Assembly (NCBI RefSeq): GCF_001657485.1
Contig: NZ_LXFU01000049.1
Location: 2,316 to 66,315 of the forward strand
Reading direction: 5' to 3'
DNA from: Rhizobium sp. WYCCWR10014
GTDB taxonomy: Bacteria; Pseudomonadota; Alphaproteobacteria; Rhizobiales; Rhizobiaceae
Length of the DNA: 64,000 nt
The translations under genes were made by a program, and so were the position numbers. The notes beneath the pieces were generated by a model. That model was not told the DNA's origin, made no database searches, and saw nothing but the letters and a program-made list of their open reading frames with translations. Each line of letters begins with the position of its first letter. Positions within the stretch are counted from its first letter, which is position 1. This document shows positions 23,883 to 31,646 of this stretch, in pieces.

Positions 23883-24197
23883 TCAGACTGCAATGAATTC
23901 GGGATCGGCAGGAGCGTAGCCCGGGGCATATTCCATGGTCGGGCCCTGCGCGCGGATGCGCTCGCGAAGGCGAAGCGGCCAGAGAATGCCGTTTGTTTCC
24001 TGAACGTCGACAACGGCGACGTCAACCACCTCGTTGTCGGCATAGGATTTCTTGCCGATCGCCTCCAGCGCCGCAACGGCCTCGGCATGACGGGCAACGA
24101 GCGCCTTCTGCAGCGAGGTGGACCACTTGCCGTTCGCATCCAGCCAGACGGCAATGCCGTCCGTCAGCCGGTTGGCGGTCAGAACCTTGTCACCCAT
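23883..24197 (-). CDS. DUF2849 family protein
   Basis: The 104-residue product matches DUF2849, a small alphaproteobacterial family found between cysG and the sulfite reductase gene. It reads KVLTANRLTDGIAVWLDANG at residues 4-23 and ends LRERIRAQGPTMEYAPGYAP. The C-terminal segment resembles regulator tails, but the function is not known. It starts 2 bp after the cysG stop and ends 8 bp before the reductase start, so all are co-transcribed. Confidence 0.85.
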   Translation of the reverse strand: MGDKVLTANRLTDGIAVWLDANGKWSTSLQKALVARHAEAVAALEAIGKKSYADNEVVDVAVVDVQETNGILWPLRLRERIRAQGPTMEYAPGYAPADPEFIAV

Positions 24198-24199
24198 AT

Positions 24200-25639
24200 T
24201 CAGCTCCTTGCAAGTTCCTCGAGCCGGGCGTTTGCGCGCACCAGAGGCTTGGACAGTTCGAAATTGGCGCCGGCGACCGCATCGCCGATGATGACCATGA
24301 CAGGCCCGGTCAATTCGTCGCGGTGCTGCAGATCGGGCAGATCGGCGAGCGTGCCATGCAGCAGGCGGCGATCGGCGCGGCTGGCATTTTCGATGACGGC
24401 GACGGTGGTCTCAGGCGGAATGCCCGCCTGCATCAGCCGCTCGGCAACGGAGGCTGCAACCGTGCGGCCCATGTAGACGGCGATCGTCGCGCCGGAAACG
24501 GCAAGGCTTGCCCAATCGGGCAGCACGTCGCCGGTGAGATCATGGCCGGTGGTAAAGACCAGCGAGGAGGCAACGCCGCGCAGCGTCAGCGGCAGCTCGA
24601 AATCGGCAGCGGCGGCGAAAGCCGAGGTAATGCCCGGCACGACCTCATAGGTGATGCCGGCAGCGCGCAGTGCTGCCATCTCTTCCCCTGCCCGGCCGTA
24701 GACCAGAGGATCGCCGGATTTCAGACGGACAACGCGCTTGCCTTGGTGGCCGAGATCGACCAGCAGGTCGTTGATTTCTTCCTGGGACTTCGAGTGGCAG
24801 CCCTTGCGCTTGCCGACGGAAAGCCGCTCGGCATCCCGGCGGCCCATATCGACGATCGCCTGCGGCACCAGCGCGTCATAGACGATAACGTCGGCTTCCA
24901 TCATCACGCGCTGGGCGCGCAGCGTCAGCAGATCCTCGGCACCCGGACCGGCGCCGACCAGCCAGACGTGGCCGGCGACCTTGTCCATCGCGTGCAGCAG
25001 CCGGTCGGCGGCATGGCGCGCCTGCGGCAGGTTGCCGTTGGCGACCGCATCGGCAACGGCACCGGAAAAGAAACGACGCCAGAAAACCCGGCGGGAGACG
25101 CCTCTCGGAATCAATTGTTCGACGGCCTTGCGGTAGCTCGTTGCCAGCCCGGCAAGGCGGCCGAGCGAGGGCGAAAGAAGCTGGTCGATCTGCGCGCGGA
25201 TCATCTGCGCCAGAACCGGCCCTGCCCCTTCGGTGCCGATCGCAACGGCGACGGGCGCGCGGTTGACCAGCGCCGGCGTGAAGAAGTCGCAGTAATCGGG
25301 CTGATCGACGGCATTGGCCGGAATTCTGGCGGCACGCGCAGCGTCGACGATGCTGCGATCGTCGGCTTCATTGCCGGTTGCGGCGAAGACGAGCGCCGAA
25401 CCCTCTACCTGTTCGGCGGAGAAGGCAGCGCGCACGGTCTCGATACGGTTGGCAATCAGGAAAGCGTGGTAATCGGCTTCCGGCCGGTCGGCATAGGCGA
25501 CAATCCGCGCCTTTGTGTTGAGCAGCAGCCGCACCTTGGCGAAAGCTTCATCGCCATTGCCGAAGACAGCCGTCTTCTGGCCTTCCACGCGAAAGAAGGC
25601 GGGAAATACCGAAAGCTGTTCAGTCTTGGGAGACATCAT
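24200..25639 (-). CDS. cysG: Siroheme synthase CysG (bifunctional)
   Basis: The 479-residue product joins two enzymes. Residues about 1-200 are precorrin-2 dehydrogenase/ferrochelatase, with FGNGDEAFAKVRLLLNTKA as the NAD-binding loop and ATGNEADDRSIVDAA. Residues about 215-479 are uroporphyrinogen-III C-methyltransferase, with VWLVGAGPGAEDLLTLRAQR, the RLKSGDPLVYGRAGEEM block and VVPGITSAFAAAA. Together they turn uroporphyrinogen III into siroheme for the reductase encoded downstream. It is the first gene of the operon. Two adjacent ATGs (25639, 25636) are possible starts. Confidence 0.93.
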   Translation of the reverse strand: MMSPKTEQLSVFPAFFRVEGQKTAVFGNGDEAFAKVRLLLNTKARIVAYADRPEADYHAFLIANRIETVRAAFSAEQVEGSALVFAATGNEADDRSIVDAARAARIPANAVDQPDYCDFFTPALVNRAPVAVAIGTEGAGPVLAQMIRAQIDQLLSPSLGRLAGLATSYRKAVEQLIPRGVSRRVFWRRFFSGAVADAVANGNLPQARHAADRLLHAMDKVAGHVWLVGAGPGAEDLLTLRAQRVMMEADVIVYDALVPQAIVDMGRRDAERLSVGKRKGCHSKSQEEINDLLVDLGHQGKRVVRLKSGDPLVYGRAGEEMAALRAAGITYEVVPGITSAFAAAADFELPLTLRGVASSLVFTTGHDLTGDVLPDWASLAVSGATIAVYMGRTVAASVAERLMQAGIPPETTVAVIENASRADRRLLHGTLADLPDLQHRDELTGPVMVIIGDAVAGANFELSKPLVRANARLEELARS

Positions 25640-25904
25640 CAATCCACTTCGAAGTTGCCGGAATATGCCCTTGATCGACAAGGGATTGAAGGAACAGAAA
25701 TTCGAAAGCCCAAGCAAGCAGGTATTCTTTTGCTCGTGCCGTCAGTGATTTGAGAAAAGTCACCCGTGCTGCCAAAAAGCCGCATATTCCCAGCCTGCTT
25801 GCTGCGGTGCAGTATAAAGCCTGTGACAAAAGACGTCCACCGGTGCTTCACGCATTTCACTCGCGCCGCCAAGGCGATAGACTGAGGAAAACTGGAGGGC
25901 CCTC

Positions 25905-26492
25905 ATGCCTGATAAGACCATTGCCTCCCGCCTGCTTCAGGTGATGGAAGACGACATACTGCCGCTGACGGAGCGTGGCGTTTCGCTTGGGAATAAGGTG
26001 TTCGGTGCGGCAATCTTAAGGAAATCCGATTTTTCGCTTGTCGTCGCCGAAACCAATAACGAGCTGGAGAACCCGCTCTGGCACGGCGAGGTGCATACGC
26101 TGAAGCGCTTCTACGAGCTTGGCGACAAGCCGCCGACCAAGGATCTGATCTTCCTGTCGACGCACGAACCCTGCACCATGTGCATGTCGGCGATCACCTG
26201 GGCCGGCTTCGACAATTTCTACTATTTTTTCAGCCACGAGGATTCGCGCGACGCCTTCGCCATTCCGCACGATTTGAAGATCCTGAAGGAAGTCTTCGGG
26301 CTTGAACCCGGCGGCTACCGCAGGCAAAACGCCTTCTGGAACAGTTTTGCCATCGCCGATCTCGTCGAGACCGAAGAGGCTCCGCTGAAGACCGCGCTGA
26401 AGACACAGACCGCCCGCATCAAGGCGCGCTACGACGCGCTGTCGACCAGCTACCAGTCGTCGAAGAGCGCCAACGACATTCCCTTGAACTGA
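25905..26492 (+). CDS. Nucleoside/nucleotide deaminase family protein
   Basis: The 195-residue product has the cytidine-deaminase-like zinc site: HGEVHTL (about residue 61, zinc histidine and proton-shuttle glutamate) and EPCTMCMSAITWAG (about 88-101, PCxxC cysteines). The layout is nearest to guanine or tRNA-adenosine-type deaminases, but the sequence around the sites (GFDNFYYFFSHEDSRDAF) is its own subgroup. The substrate is therefore open. GGAGG precedes the ATG. It is followed after 51 bp by mazG, with which it may be co-transcribed. Confidence 0.82.
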   Translation: MPDKTIASRLLQVMEDDILPLTERGVSLGNKVFGAAILRKSDFSLVVAETNNELENPLWHGEVHTLKRFYELGDKPPTKDLIFLSTHEPCTMCMSAITWAGFDNFYYFFSHEDSRDAFAIPHDLKILKEVFGLEPGGYRRQNAFWNSFAIADLVETEEAPLKTALKTQTARIKARYDALSTSYQSSKSANDIPLN

Positions 26493-26543
26493 GGGCCGCT
26501 GAACTGAGGCCCACCGAACTGAAGCCTGCTGAACCGAGGCAAC
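26485..26543. repeat. Four degenerate copies of a 14-16 bp unit
   Basis: The unit (T)GAACTGAGGCCx is present four times in tandem between the deaminase stop and the mazG ATG. The last copy, GAACCGAGGCAAC, provides the GAGG ribosome site of mazG. Change in copy number would alter the spacing of the two genes but not the last site. Confidence 0.65.
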
Positions 26544-27383
26544 ATGCAACCTTCCAAAGACATTTCGCGGCTGATCGAGATCATGGCGGCGCTGCGCCAT
26601 CCCGAAACCGGCTGCCCCTGGGACATTGTGCAGAGTTTCGAGACGATCAAGCCCTATACGATCGAGGAGGCCTATGAGGTCTCGGATGCGATCGAGCGCG
26701 GCGATATGGACGATCTCTGCGACGAACTGGGCGACCTGCTGCTGCAGGTGGTCTTTCACGCCCGCATGGCCGAGGAGGCCGGCGAATTTTCCTTCGGCGA
26801 TGTGGTCAACGCCATCACCGCCAAGATGATCCGCCGCCACCCGCACGTCTTTGCCCGATCGGCGGCGGACACACCAGACGCGGTGAAGAGACAATGGGAC
26901 GAGATCAAGCAGGCGGAGAAACGCGAGCGCGCCGAGCGGCGCTCACGCCGCGGCATCACCGAGGATTTCAACAGCGGCTTCCTCGGTTCCGTGCAGCGCA
27001 GCTTTCCGGCGTTGACGGAAGCGCTGAAGCTGCAGGAACGCGCCGCCAAGGTCGGCTTCGATTGGTCAGCACCCGAGCCGATCCTCGACAAGATCGAGGA
27101 GGAGATCGGCGAATTGCGAGCAGCCCTTCGCGAAGGCGATCAGGCAAAGGTCAGCGACGAGCTCGGCGACCTGATCTTCGCGGTCGTCAATATCGGCCGG
27201 CATGTGAAGGCCGATCCGGAGCAGGCAGTGCGCGGTACGAATACGAAATTCCGACGTCGTTTCAGTTACATCGAGCATGTTCTTGAAGCGGAAGGTGAAA
27301 CGCTGGAAGCGGCGACGCTGGAGCGGATGGAGGAAATCTGGCAGGCGGCGAAGGCGATCGAGCGGGCGATCGTGGTTGGGTAG
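26544..27383 (+). CDS. mazG: Nucleoside triphosphate pyrophosphohydrolase MazG
   Basis: The 279-residue product has the tandem MazG layout. The first domain (about residues 20-120) has EEAYEVSDAIERGDMDDLCDELGD, and the second (about 170-255) has IEEEIGELRAALREG and SDELGDLIFAVVNIGRH; the E-x-x-E and ExxD residues bind magnesium. It hydrolyses NTPs to NMP and pyrophosphate and cleans the nucleotide pool. The ATG lies directly behind the tandem repeat that supplies its ribosome site. It converges with hflX across an inverted repeat. Confidence 0.92.
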   Translation: MQPSKDISRLIEIMAALRHPETGCPWDIVQSFETIKPYTIEEAYEVSDAIERGDMDDLCDELGDLLLQVVFHARMAEEAGEFSFGDVVNAITAKMIRRHPHVFARSAADTPDAVKRQWDEIKQAEKRERAERRSRRGITEDFNSGFLGSVQRSFPALTEALKLQERAAKVGFDWSAPEPILDKIEEEIGELRAALREGDQAKVSDELGDLIFAVVNIGRHVKADPEQAVRGTNTKFRRRFSYIEHVLEAEGETLEAATLERMEEIWQAAKAIERAIVVG

Positions 27384-27418
27384 GTTGGGCTCGAGTTTGG
27401 CGAGAAGCCAACCCCTTC

Positions 27419-27506
27419 TCCGTCATCCTCGGCCTTGAGCCGAGGATCCATGGCAGGCCGCTGGTGGACGCGGGTGGATGCTCGGCTCAAGGCCGAGCAT
27501 GACGGA
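27419..27506. repeat. Inverted repeat with self-palindromic arms
   Basis: Two 32-bp arms (27419-27450 and 27475-27506) are inverted copies differing at only two positions. Each arm is also a palindrome (ATCCTCGGCC.. / ..GAGGAT and ATGCTCGG.. / ..CGAGCAT). It is of the widespread alphaproteobacterial type that starts TCCGTCATCCTCGG. It lies between the convergent mazG and hflX genes and may help end both transcripts. Confidence 0.8.
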
Positions 27507-27595
27507 GGTTGAGGCTGGACTTGTCGCCAACCAGCCGGTCTGCGGAGGCCATATCTCCCTTTTCCCCAGGGGGCCGAAGGAAGTCTTGATCTCGC

Positions 27596-28921
27596 TTACC
27601 TCTCCCAATCTTCCTTTGAAGACTTCGGGCCATTGCCGATGCGGCGTTCGAGTTCGGTTGCTTCGGTTTCGGACAAGCGCAGATCGAGGGTGATCGTGCC
27701 GTCCTCATTATCCTCGCGGCCGTCGACGATCGCGTGATCGTAAAGCCAGGGCAGCAGCGCAAGCTTGTCGACCGGAAGGCGGATCGTTGCCACGGTCATC
27801 ACGCCGGACAGTCTGCGGCTGATCTCTTCCATCAGCGTGTCGACGCCCTCGCCGCTGACGGCCGAAACGGCCACCACGTTGCTGGCGCCGGCCGATTTCT
27901 GCACCATGGTGTCGTGCACCTCCGGCTCCAGCCGGTCGATCTTGTTCCAGACCTCGATCAGGCGCTTTTCGGCTTCGGCCTCGTCAATGCCGAGGTCGTT
28001 CAGGATGCGCATCACATCGGAGCTCTGCGCCTGGTTGTCGGCATCGGACATATCGCGGACATGCAGGATGAGATCGGCTTCCAGCACCTCTTCCAGCGTC
28101 GCCCGGAAGGCGGCGACCAAATGGGTCGGCAGGTCGGAGATGAAGCCGACGGTGTCGGACAGGATGACAGTGCGGCCGTGCGGCAGTTTCATGCGCCGAA
28201 GCGTCGGGTCGAGCGTGGCAAAGAGCATGTCTTCAGCCAGCACGCCGGCGCCGGTGATGCGGTTGAACAACGTCGACTTGCCGGCATTGGTATAGCCGAC
28301 GAGCGCCACGATCGGGTGCGGCACCTTGCGGCGCTTGGCGCGGTGGAGCTGGCGGGTGCGCACGACCTGCTCCAGCTCGCGTTCGAGCTTGATGATGCGG
28401 TCCTGCAGCATCCGCCGGTCGGCTTCGATCTGGGTTTCGCCGGGGCCGCCCATGAAGCCACCGCCGCCGCGCTGGCGTTCAAGGTGGGTCCAGCTTCGGA
28501 CCAGACGCCCCTTCTGATAATTCAGATGGGCGAGATCGACCTGCAGCGTGCCTTCCTTGGTGGAGGCGCGGCGGCCGAAGATTTCGAGGATGAGGCCCGT
28601 CCGGTCGATGACCTTGGCGTTCCATTCCTTTTCGAGGTTGCGCTGCTGCACCGGCGTCAGCGGATGATCGACGATGACGAGACCGGAATCGCGCTCGTCG
28701 AGCAGCGCCTTGATCTCCTCGATCTTGCCGGTGCCGAGCAACGTGGCCGGTCTCGGATCGTTGACCGGGACGATAGAGCCATTGACGACATCGAGGTCGA
28801 TTGCCTGGGCAAGGCCGGTCGCCTCTTCGAGACGGCTTTCCGGCGTGCGGGTCGAGGCCGATTCGCTCTGGCCGCCGCGACTGCGCGATTTCAGAACCGG
28901 CACGACGACAGTCGCGCGCAT
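27596..28921 (-). CDS. hflX: GTPase HflX
   Basis: The 441-residue product is HflX, a ribosome-binding GTPase that splits stalled or heat-damaged ribosomes. The N-terminal domain has RLEEATGLAQAIDLDV and GTGKIEEIKALLDE; a glycine-rich linker GGGGFMGGPGETQIE follows; the G domain has G1 GYTNAGKST (about residue 207), G3 DTVGFISDLP and G4 NKID. The ATG at 28921 has AGGGAC upstream, but the frame stays open for about 25 more codons towards hfq (STRDTKNDSIIPEAAKHRDD), so the true start may lie upstream at a rare start codon. It is transcribed with hfq. Confidence 0.93.
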   Translation of the reverse strand: MRATVVVPVLKSRSRGGQSESASTRTPESRLEEATGLAQAIDLDVVNGSIVPVNDPRPATLLGTGKIEEIKALLDERDSGLVIVDHPLTPVQQRNLEKEWNAKVIDRTGLILEIFGRRASTKEGTLQVDLAHLNYQKGRLVRSWTHLERQRGGGGFMGGPGETQIEADRRMLQDRIIKLERELEQVVRTRQLHRAKRRKVPHPIVALVGYTNAGKSTLFNRITGAGVLAEDMLFATLDPTLRRMKLPHGRTVILSDTVGFISDLPTHLVAAFRATLEEVLEADLILHVRDMSDADNQAQSSDVMRILNDLGIDEAEAEKRLIEVWNKIDRLEPEVHDTMVQKSAGASNVVAVSAVSGEGVDTLMEEISRRLSGVMTVATIRLPVDKLALLPWLYDHAIVDGREDNEDGTITLDLRLSETEATELERRIGNGPKSSKEDWER

Positions 28922-28998
28922 GTCGTCCCTGTGCTTGGCGGCCTCAGGGATGATCGAATCGTTCTTGGTATCGCGTGTCGAAATGACGGCTGATCCTG

Positions 28999-29241
28999 TT
29001 AGGACGCTGCTTCTTCGCTCTCGAACATCTGCATGGGCTGGCCCGGCATGATCGTCGAGATCGCATGCTTATACACGAGCTGCGAATGGCCGTCACGGCG
29101 AAGAAGAACACAGAAATTGTCAAAAGACGTAACAACGCCCGTGAGTTTCACGCCGTTGATCAGAAAGATTGTCAGGGAAATCTTTTGCTTGCGAACAGTA
29201 TTGAGAAATAAGTCCTGAAGATTCTGAGAACGTTCCGCCAT
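28999..29241 (-). CDS. hfq: RNA chaperone Hfq
   Basis: The 80-residue product is Hfq, the hexameric Sm-like protein that pairs small RNAs with mRNAs. Sm1 is [20 protein letters not shown] and Sm2 includes the YKHAISTI motif. The N-terminal [13 protein letters not shown] contains the proximal-face glutamine. The C-terminal tail is short ([12 protein letters not shown]), as in other rhizobia. The start at 29241 is the conserved one; an upstream extension to 29292 is not coding. It precedes hflX. Confidence 0.97.
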
Positions 29242-29353
29242 CGCGCCGCTTCTTTCTTTATTGCCGACCTGATCTGGCCGGTAGAATATCAATCAACCTC
29301 ACCATGCGAAGACCGGTGGCATCCTCGTTCCACCTGTCCAGCAAATCTTGGTA

Positions 29354-30217
29354 TCAAATCGCAATCTTTTCCGCAACGTCGAAAAAGGCTTCGCGGACTT
29401 TCTGCGAAACGCTGCCCGGATGGCCGTTGGCAATGGCCTGGCCATCGACGGAAACGACCGGAAAACAAATGCTTGTGGCTGCAGTGAGGAAGACCTCGCG
29501 GGCTGCGAGCATCTCCGAAACGGAGAAGCTCCGCTCGGCGATCTTCAACCCCAGCTTAGCTCCGACATCCATCAGAGTGGTGCGGGTAATGCCGCGCAGA
29601 ATGCCGTGTTCGGCCGGGCGCGTCACCAGCGTTCCATCGGGATCGACGATCCAGACATTGGTCGCCGCCCCTTCCTTCACCATCCCGTCGCCGTCGACAT
29701 AAATCGCTTCCTGGGCGCCGGCCTCTTTGGCCTGCTGGCGGGCCATGGCATTCGGCAGCAGCCCGACGGACTTGATGTCGACGCGGTCCCAGCGATTGTC
29801 GACAAGGGTAATCGCCTTGATGCCATTGGCGTTCTTGGCGGCGATGATCTTGGCATCGGTGCTCTTGGCGGTAATGACCAGCGAGGGCGGCGTTCCCTCG
29901 GCCGGGAAGACATGATCGCGGCGGGCGACGCCGCGCGTCACCTGCATATAGAAAAGCCCGTTGCGGACATGGTTGCGGCGCAGCGTCTCGCGAATGACCT
30001 GCGTCAGCGCCGCCCGGCCCATCGGCCAGGCGATGCGCAATTCACCGAGCGAACGGTCGAGACGGTTCAGATGGCGCGTGAGATCGACGATATAGCCGTG
30101 GCGCACTTCGCAGACCTCGTAGACGCCATCGGCAAACTGGTAGCCGCGATCCTCGATATGCACGCTGGCATCGGAATGCTTGACGTAACGGCCATTCACA
30201 TAGGCAATTCTCGGCAT
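29354..30217 (-). CDS. dat: D-amino-acid aminotransferase (class IV PLP enzyme)
   Basis: The 287-residue product is a fold-type IV aminotransferase of the D-alanine aminotransferase group. It has AYVNGRYVKHSDASVHIEDRG-type N-terminus, RGYQFADGVYEV, the catalytic lysine in RVDIKSVGLLPNAMA (about residue 145), and KEGAATNVWIV near 180. It exchanges amino groups between D-amino acids and 2-oxoacids, supplying D-Ala or D-Glu for peptidoglycan. It lies between ntrX and hfq on the same strand. Confidence 0.88.
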   Translation of the reverse strand: MPRIAYVNGRYVKHSDASVHIEDRGYQFADGVYEVCEVRHGYIVDLTRHLNRLDRSLGELRIAWPMGRAALTQVIRETLRRNHVRNGLFYMQVTRGVARRDHVFPAEGTPPSLVITAKSTDAKIIAAKNANGIKAITLVDNRWDRVDIKSVGLLPNAMARQQAKEAGAQEAIYVDGDGMVKEGAATNVWIVDPDGTLVTRPAEHGILRGITRTTLMDVGAKLGLKIAERSFSVSEMLAAREVFLTAATSICFPVVSVDGQAIANGHPGSVSQKVREAFFDVAEKIAI

Positions 30218-30281
30218 GGGAAACCTGGTCTTCCGGAAAGCAATATAGCAGGCGGCGCGGCCTCGGCCGCGCCGGATACAA

Positions 30282-31646
30282 TCAGACGCCGAGCGACTTC
30301 AGCTTGCGGTGCAGCGCCGAACGCTCCATGCCGACGAATTCCGCCGTGCGCGAGATATTGCCGCCGAAGCGATTGATCTGGGCGATCAGATAATCCTTCT
30401 CGAACATCTCGCGGGCTTCGCGCAACGGCAGCGTCATGATGTGATAGTCGTTCTTGGCGGACACTTTCGGCAGCATGTCGCCGAGATCGGTCGGCAGCAT
30501 GTCGGCGGTGATCGGCGCATCCGGGCCGTCGGTGCGGGCAAGGATCATCAGCCGTTCGATATTGTTGCGCAGCTGGCGGATGTTGCCGGGCCAATCATGC
30601 GCCTGCAGCACCGCCATGGCGTCGTCGCCGATGCGGCGCGGACGGATGCCGGCCTGCTCGGAAATCTGGCGCATCAGCTGGTCGACGAGGAAGGGAATGT
30701 CCTCGCGCCGTTCGGCAAGTGCGGGCACACGCACCGGCACGACGGCAAGGCGATGGTAGAGATCCTCGCGGAACCAGCCCTCGGCGATACGGCTTTCGAG
30801 ATTATAGGCGGTCGAAGAGATGATACGGACATCGACCTTGACGCGTTTCGAACCGCCGACCCGCTCGAACTGTTGGTCGACCAGCACGCGCAAGATCTTG
30901 TTCTGCGTTTCGCGCGGCATTTCGCCGACTTCGTCGAGATAGAGGATGCCGCGATGGGCTTCCTCGAGCGCGCCGATCTTGCGCGCCTGGCCGGGCGTGC
31001 CCTCGGTGCCGAACAGCGCCACTTCCATGCGTTCGGGCGTGATGTTGGCGGCGTTGATCGCAACGAAGGGGCCGTTGGCGCGGGCCGACTTCTTGTGGAT
31101 CATTCGCGCCACCAGCTCCTTGCCGGAGCCGGAGGCGCCGAGGATCATGATCCGACTGTTGGTCGGCGCCACCTTCTCGATCGTCTGGCGCAGCTGCGAA
31201 ACCGCGACCGAGGTGCCGATCAGCTCCAGCGCGTCGCCGGTTCGGCGCTTCAACTCGGAAACCTCGCGTTTCAGCTTGGAATTTTCCAGCGCGCGTTCGG
31301 CGATCAGGATCAGCCGGTCTGCCTTGAAAGGCTTCTCGATGAAATCGAAGGCGCCGCGCTTGATCGCCGAGACGGCGGTTTCGATGTTGCCATGGCCTGA
31401 TATCATCACCACGGGAAGTTCCGGATGGCGGGTCTTGATCTCGTCGAGCAGCGACAGACCGTCGAGCTTGCTGCCTTGCATCCAGATATCGAGGAAGATC
31501 AGCCGCGGCACGCGATCGGAAATTGCCGCCAGCGCGCTGTCGCTGTCATGGGCCGTGCGCGTCTCGTGCCCCTCATCCGAGAGAATGCCGGAAACGATCT
31601 CGCGAATATCATGCTCATCGTCGACGACGAGAATATCAGAGGCCAT
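30282..31646 (-). CDS. ntrX: Nitrogen regulation response regulator NtrX
   Basis: The 454-residue product has a receiver domain (about 1-120, phosphoacceptor in FLDIWMQGS), an AAA+ domain with Walker A GASGSGKE and Walker B GILYLDEVGEMP, and a C-terminal Fis-type helix-turn-helix (GNISRTAEFVGMERSALHRK). The loop that should read GAFTGA is GTEGTPGQARK, so the usual sigma-54 contact is missing, as known for other alphaproteobacterial NtrX. It is probably an activator or repressor of sigma-70 promoters. The start at 31646 has AAGGA eight bases upstream; it overlaps the end of ntrY by 11 bp. Confidence 0.95.
   Translation of the reverse strand: MASDILVVDDEHDIREIVSGILSDEGHETRTAHDSDSALAAISDRVPRLIFLDIWMQGSKLDGLSLLDEIKTRHPELPVVMISGHGNIETAVSAIKRGAFDFIEKPFKADRLILIAERALENSKLKREVSELKRRTGDALELIGTSVAVSQLRQTIEKVAPTNSRIMILGASGSGKELVARMIHKKSARANGPFVAINAANITPERMEVALFGTEGTPGQARKIGALEEAHRGILYLDEVGEMPRETQNKILRVLVDQQFERVGGSKRVKVDVRIISSTAYNLESRIAEGWFREDLYHRLAVVPVRVPALAERREDIPFLVDQLMRQISEQAGIRPRRIGDDAMAVLQAHDWPGNIRQLRNNIERLMILARTDGPDAPITADMLPTDLGDMLPKVSAKNDYHIMTLPLREAREMFEKDYLIAQINRFGGNISRTAEFVGMERSALHRKLKSLGV

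Noticed and set aside
22726..23919. 397-codon plus-strand frame opposite the sulfite reductase gene
   Set aside because: Shadow frame with the reductase fully supported on the minus strand.
23993..25753. 586-codon plus-strand frame opposite cysG
   Set aside because: Antisense to a clearly identified gene; composition (Arg/Gln/Asp-rich) is typical of shadow frames.
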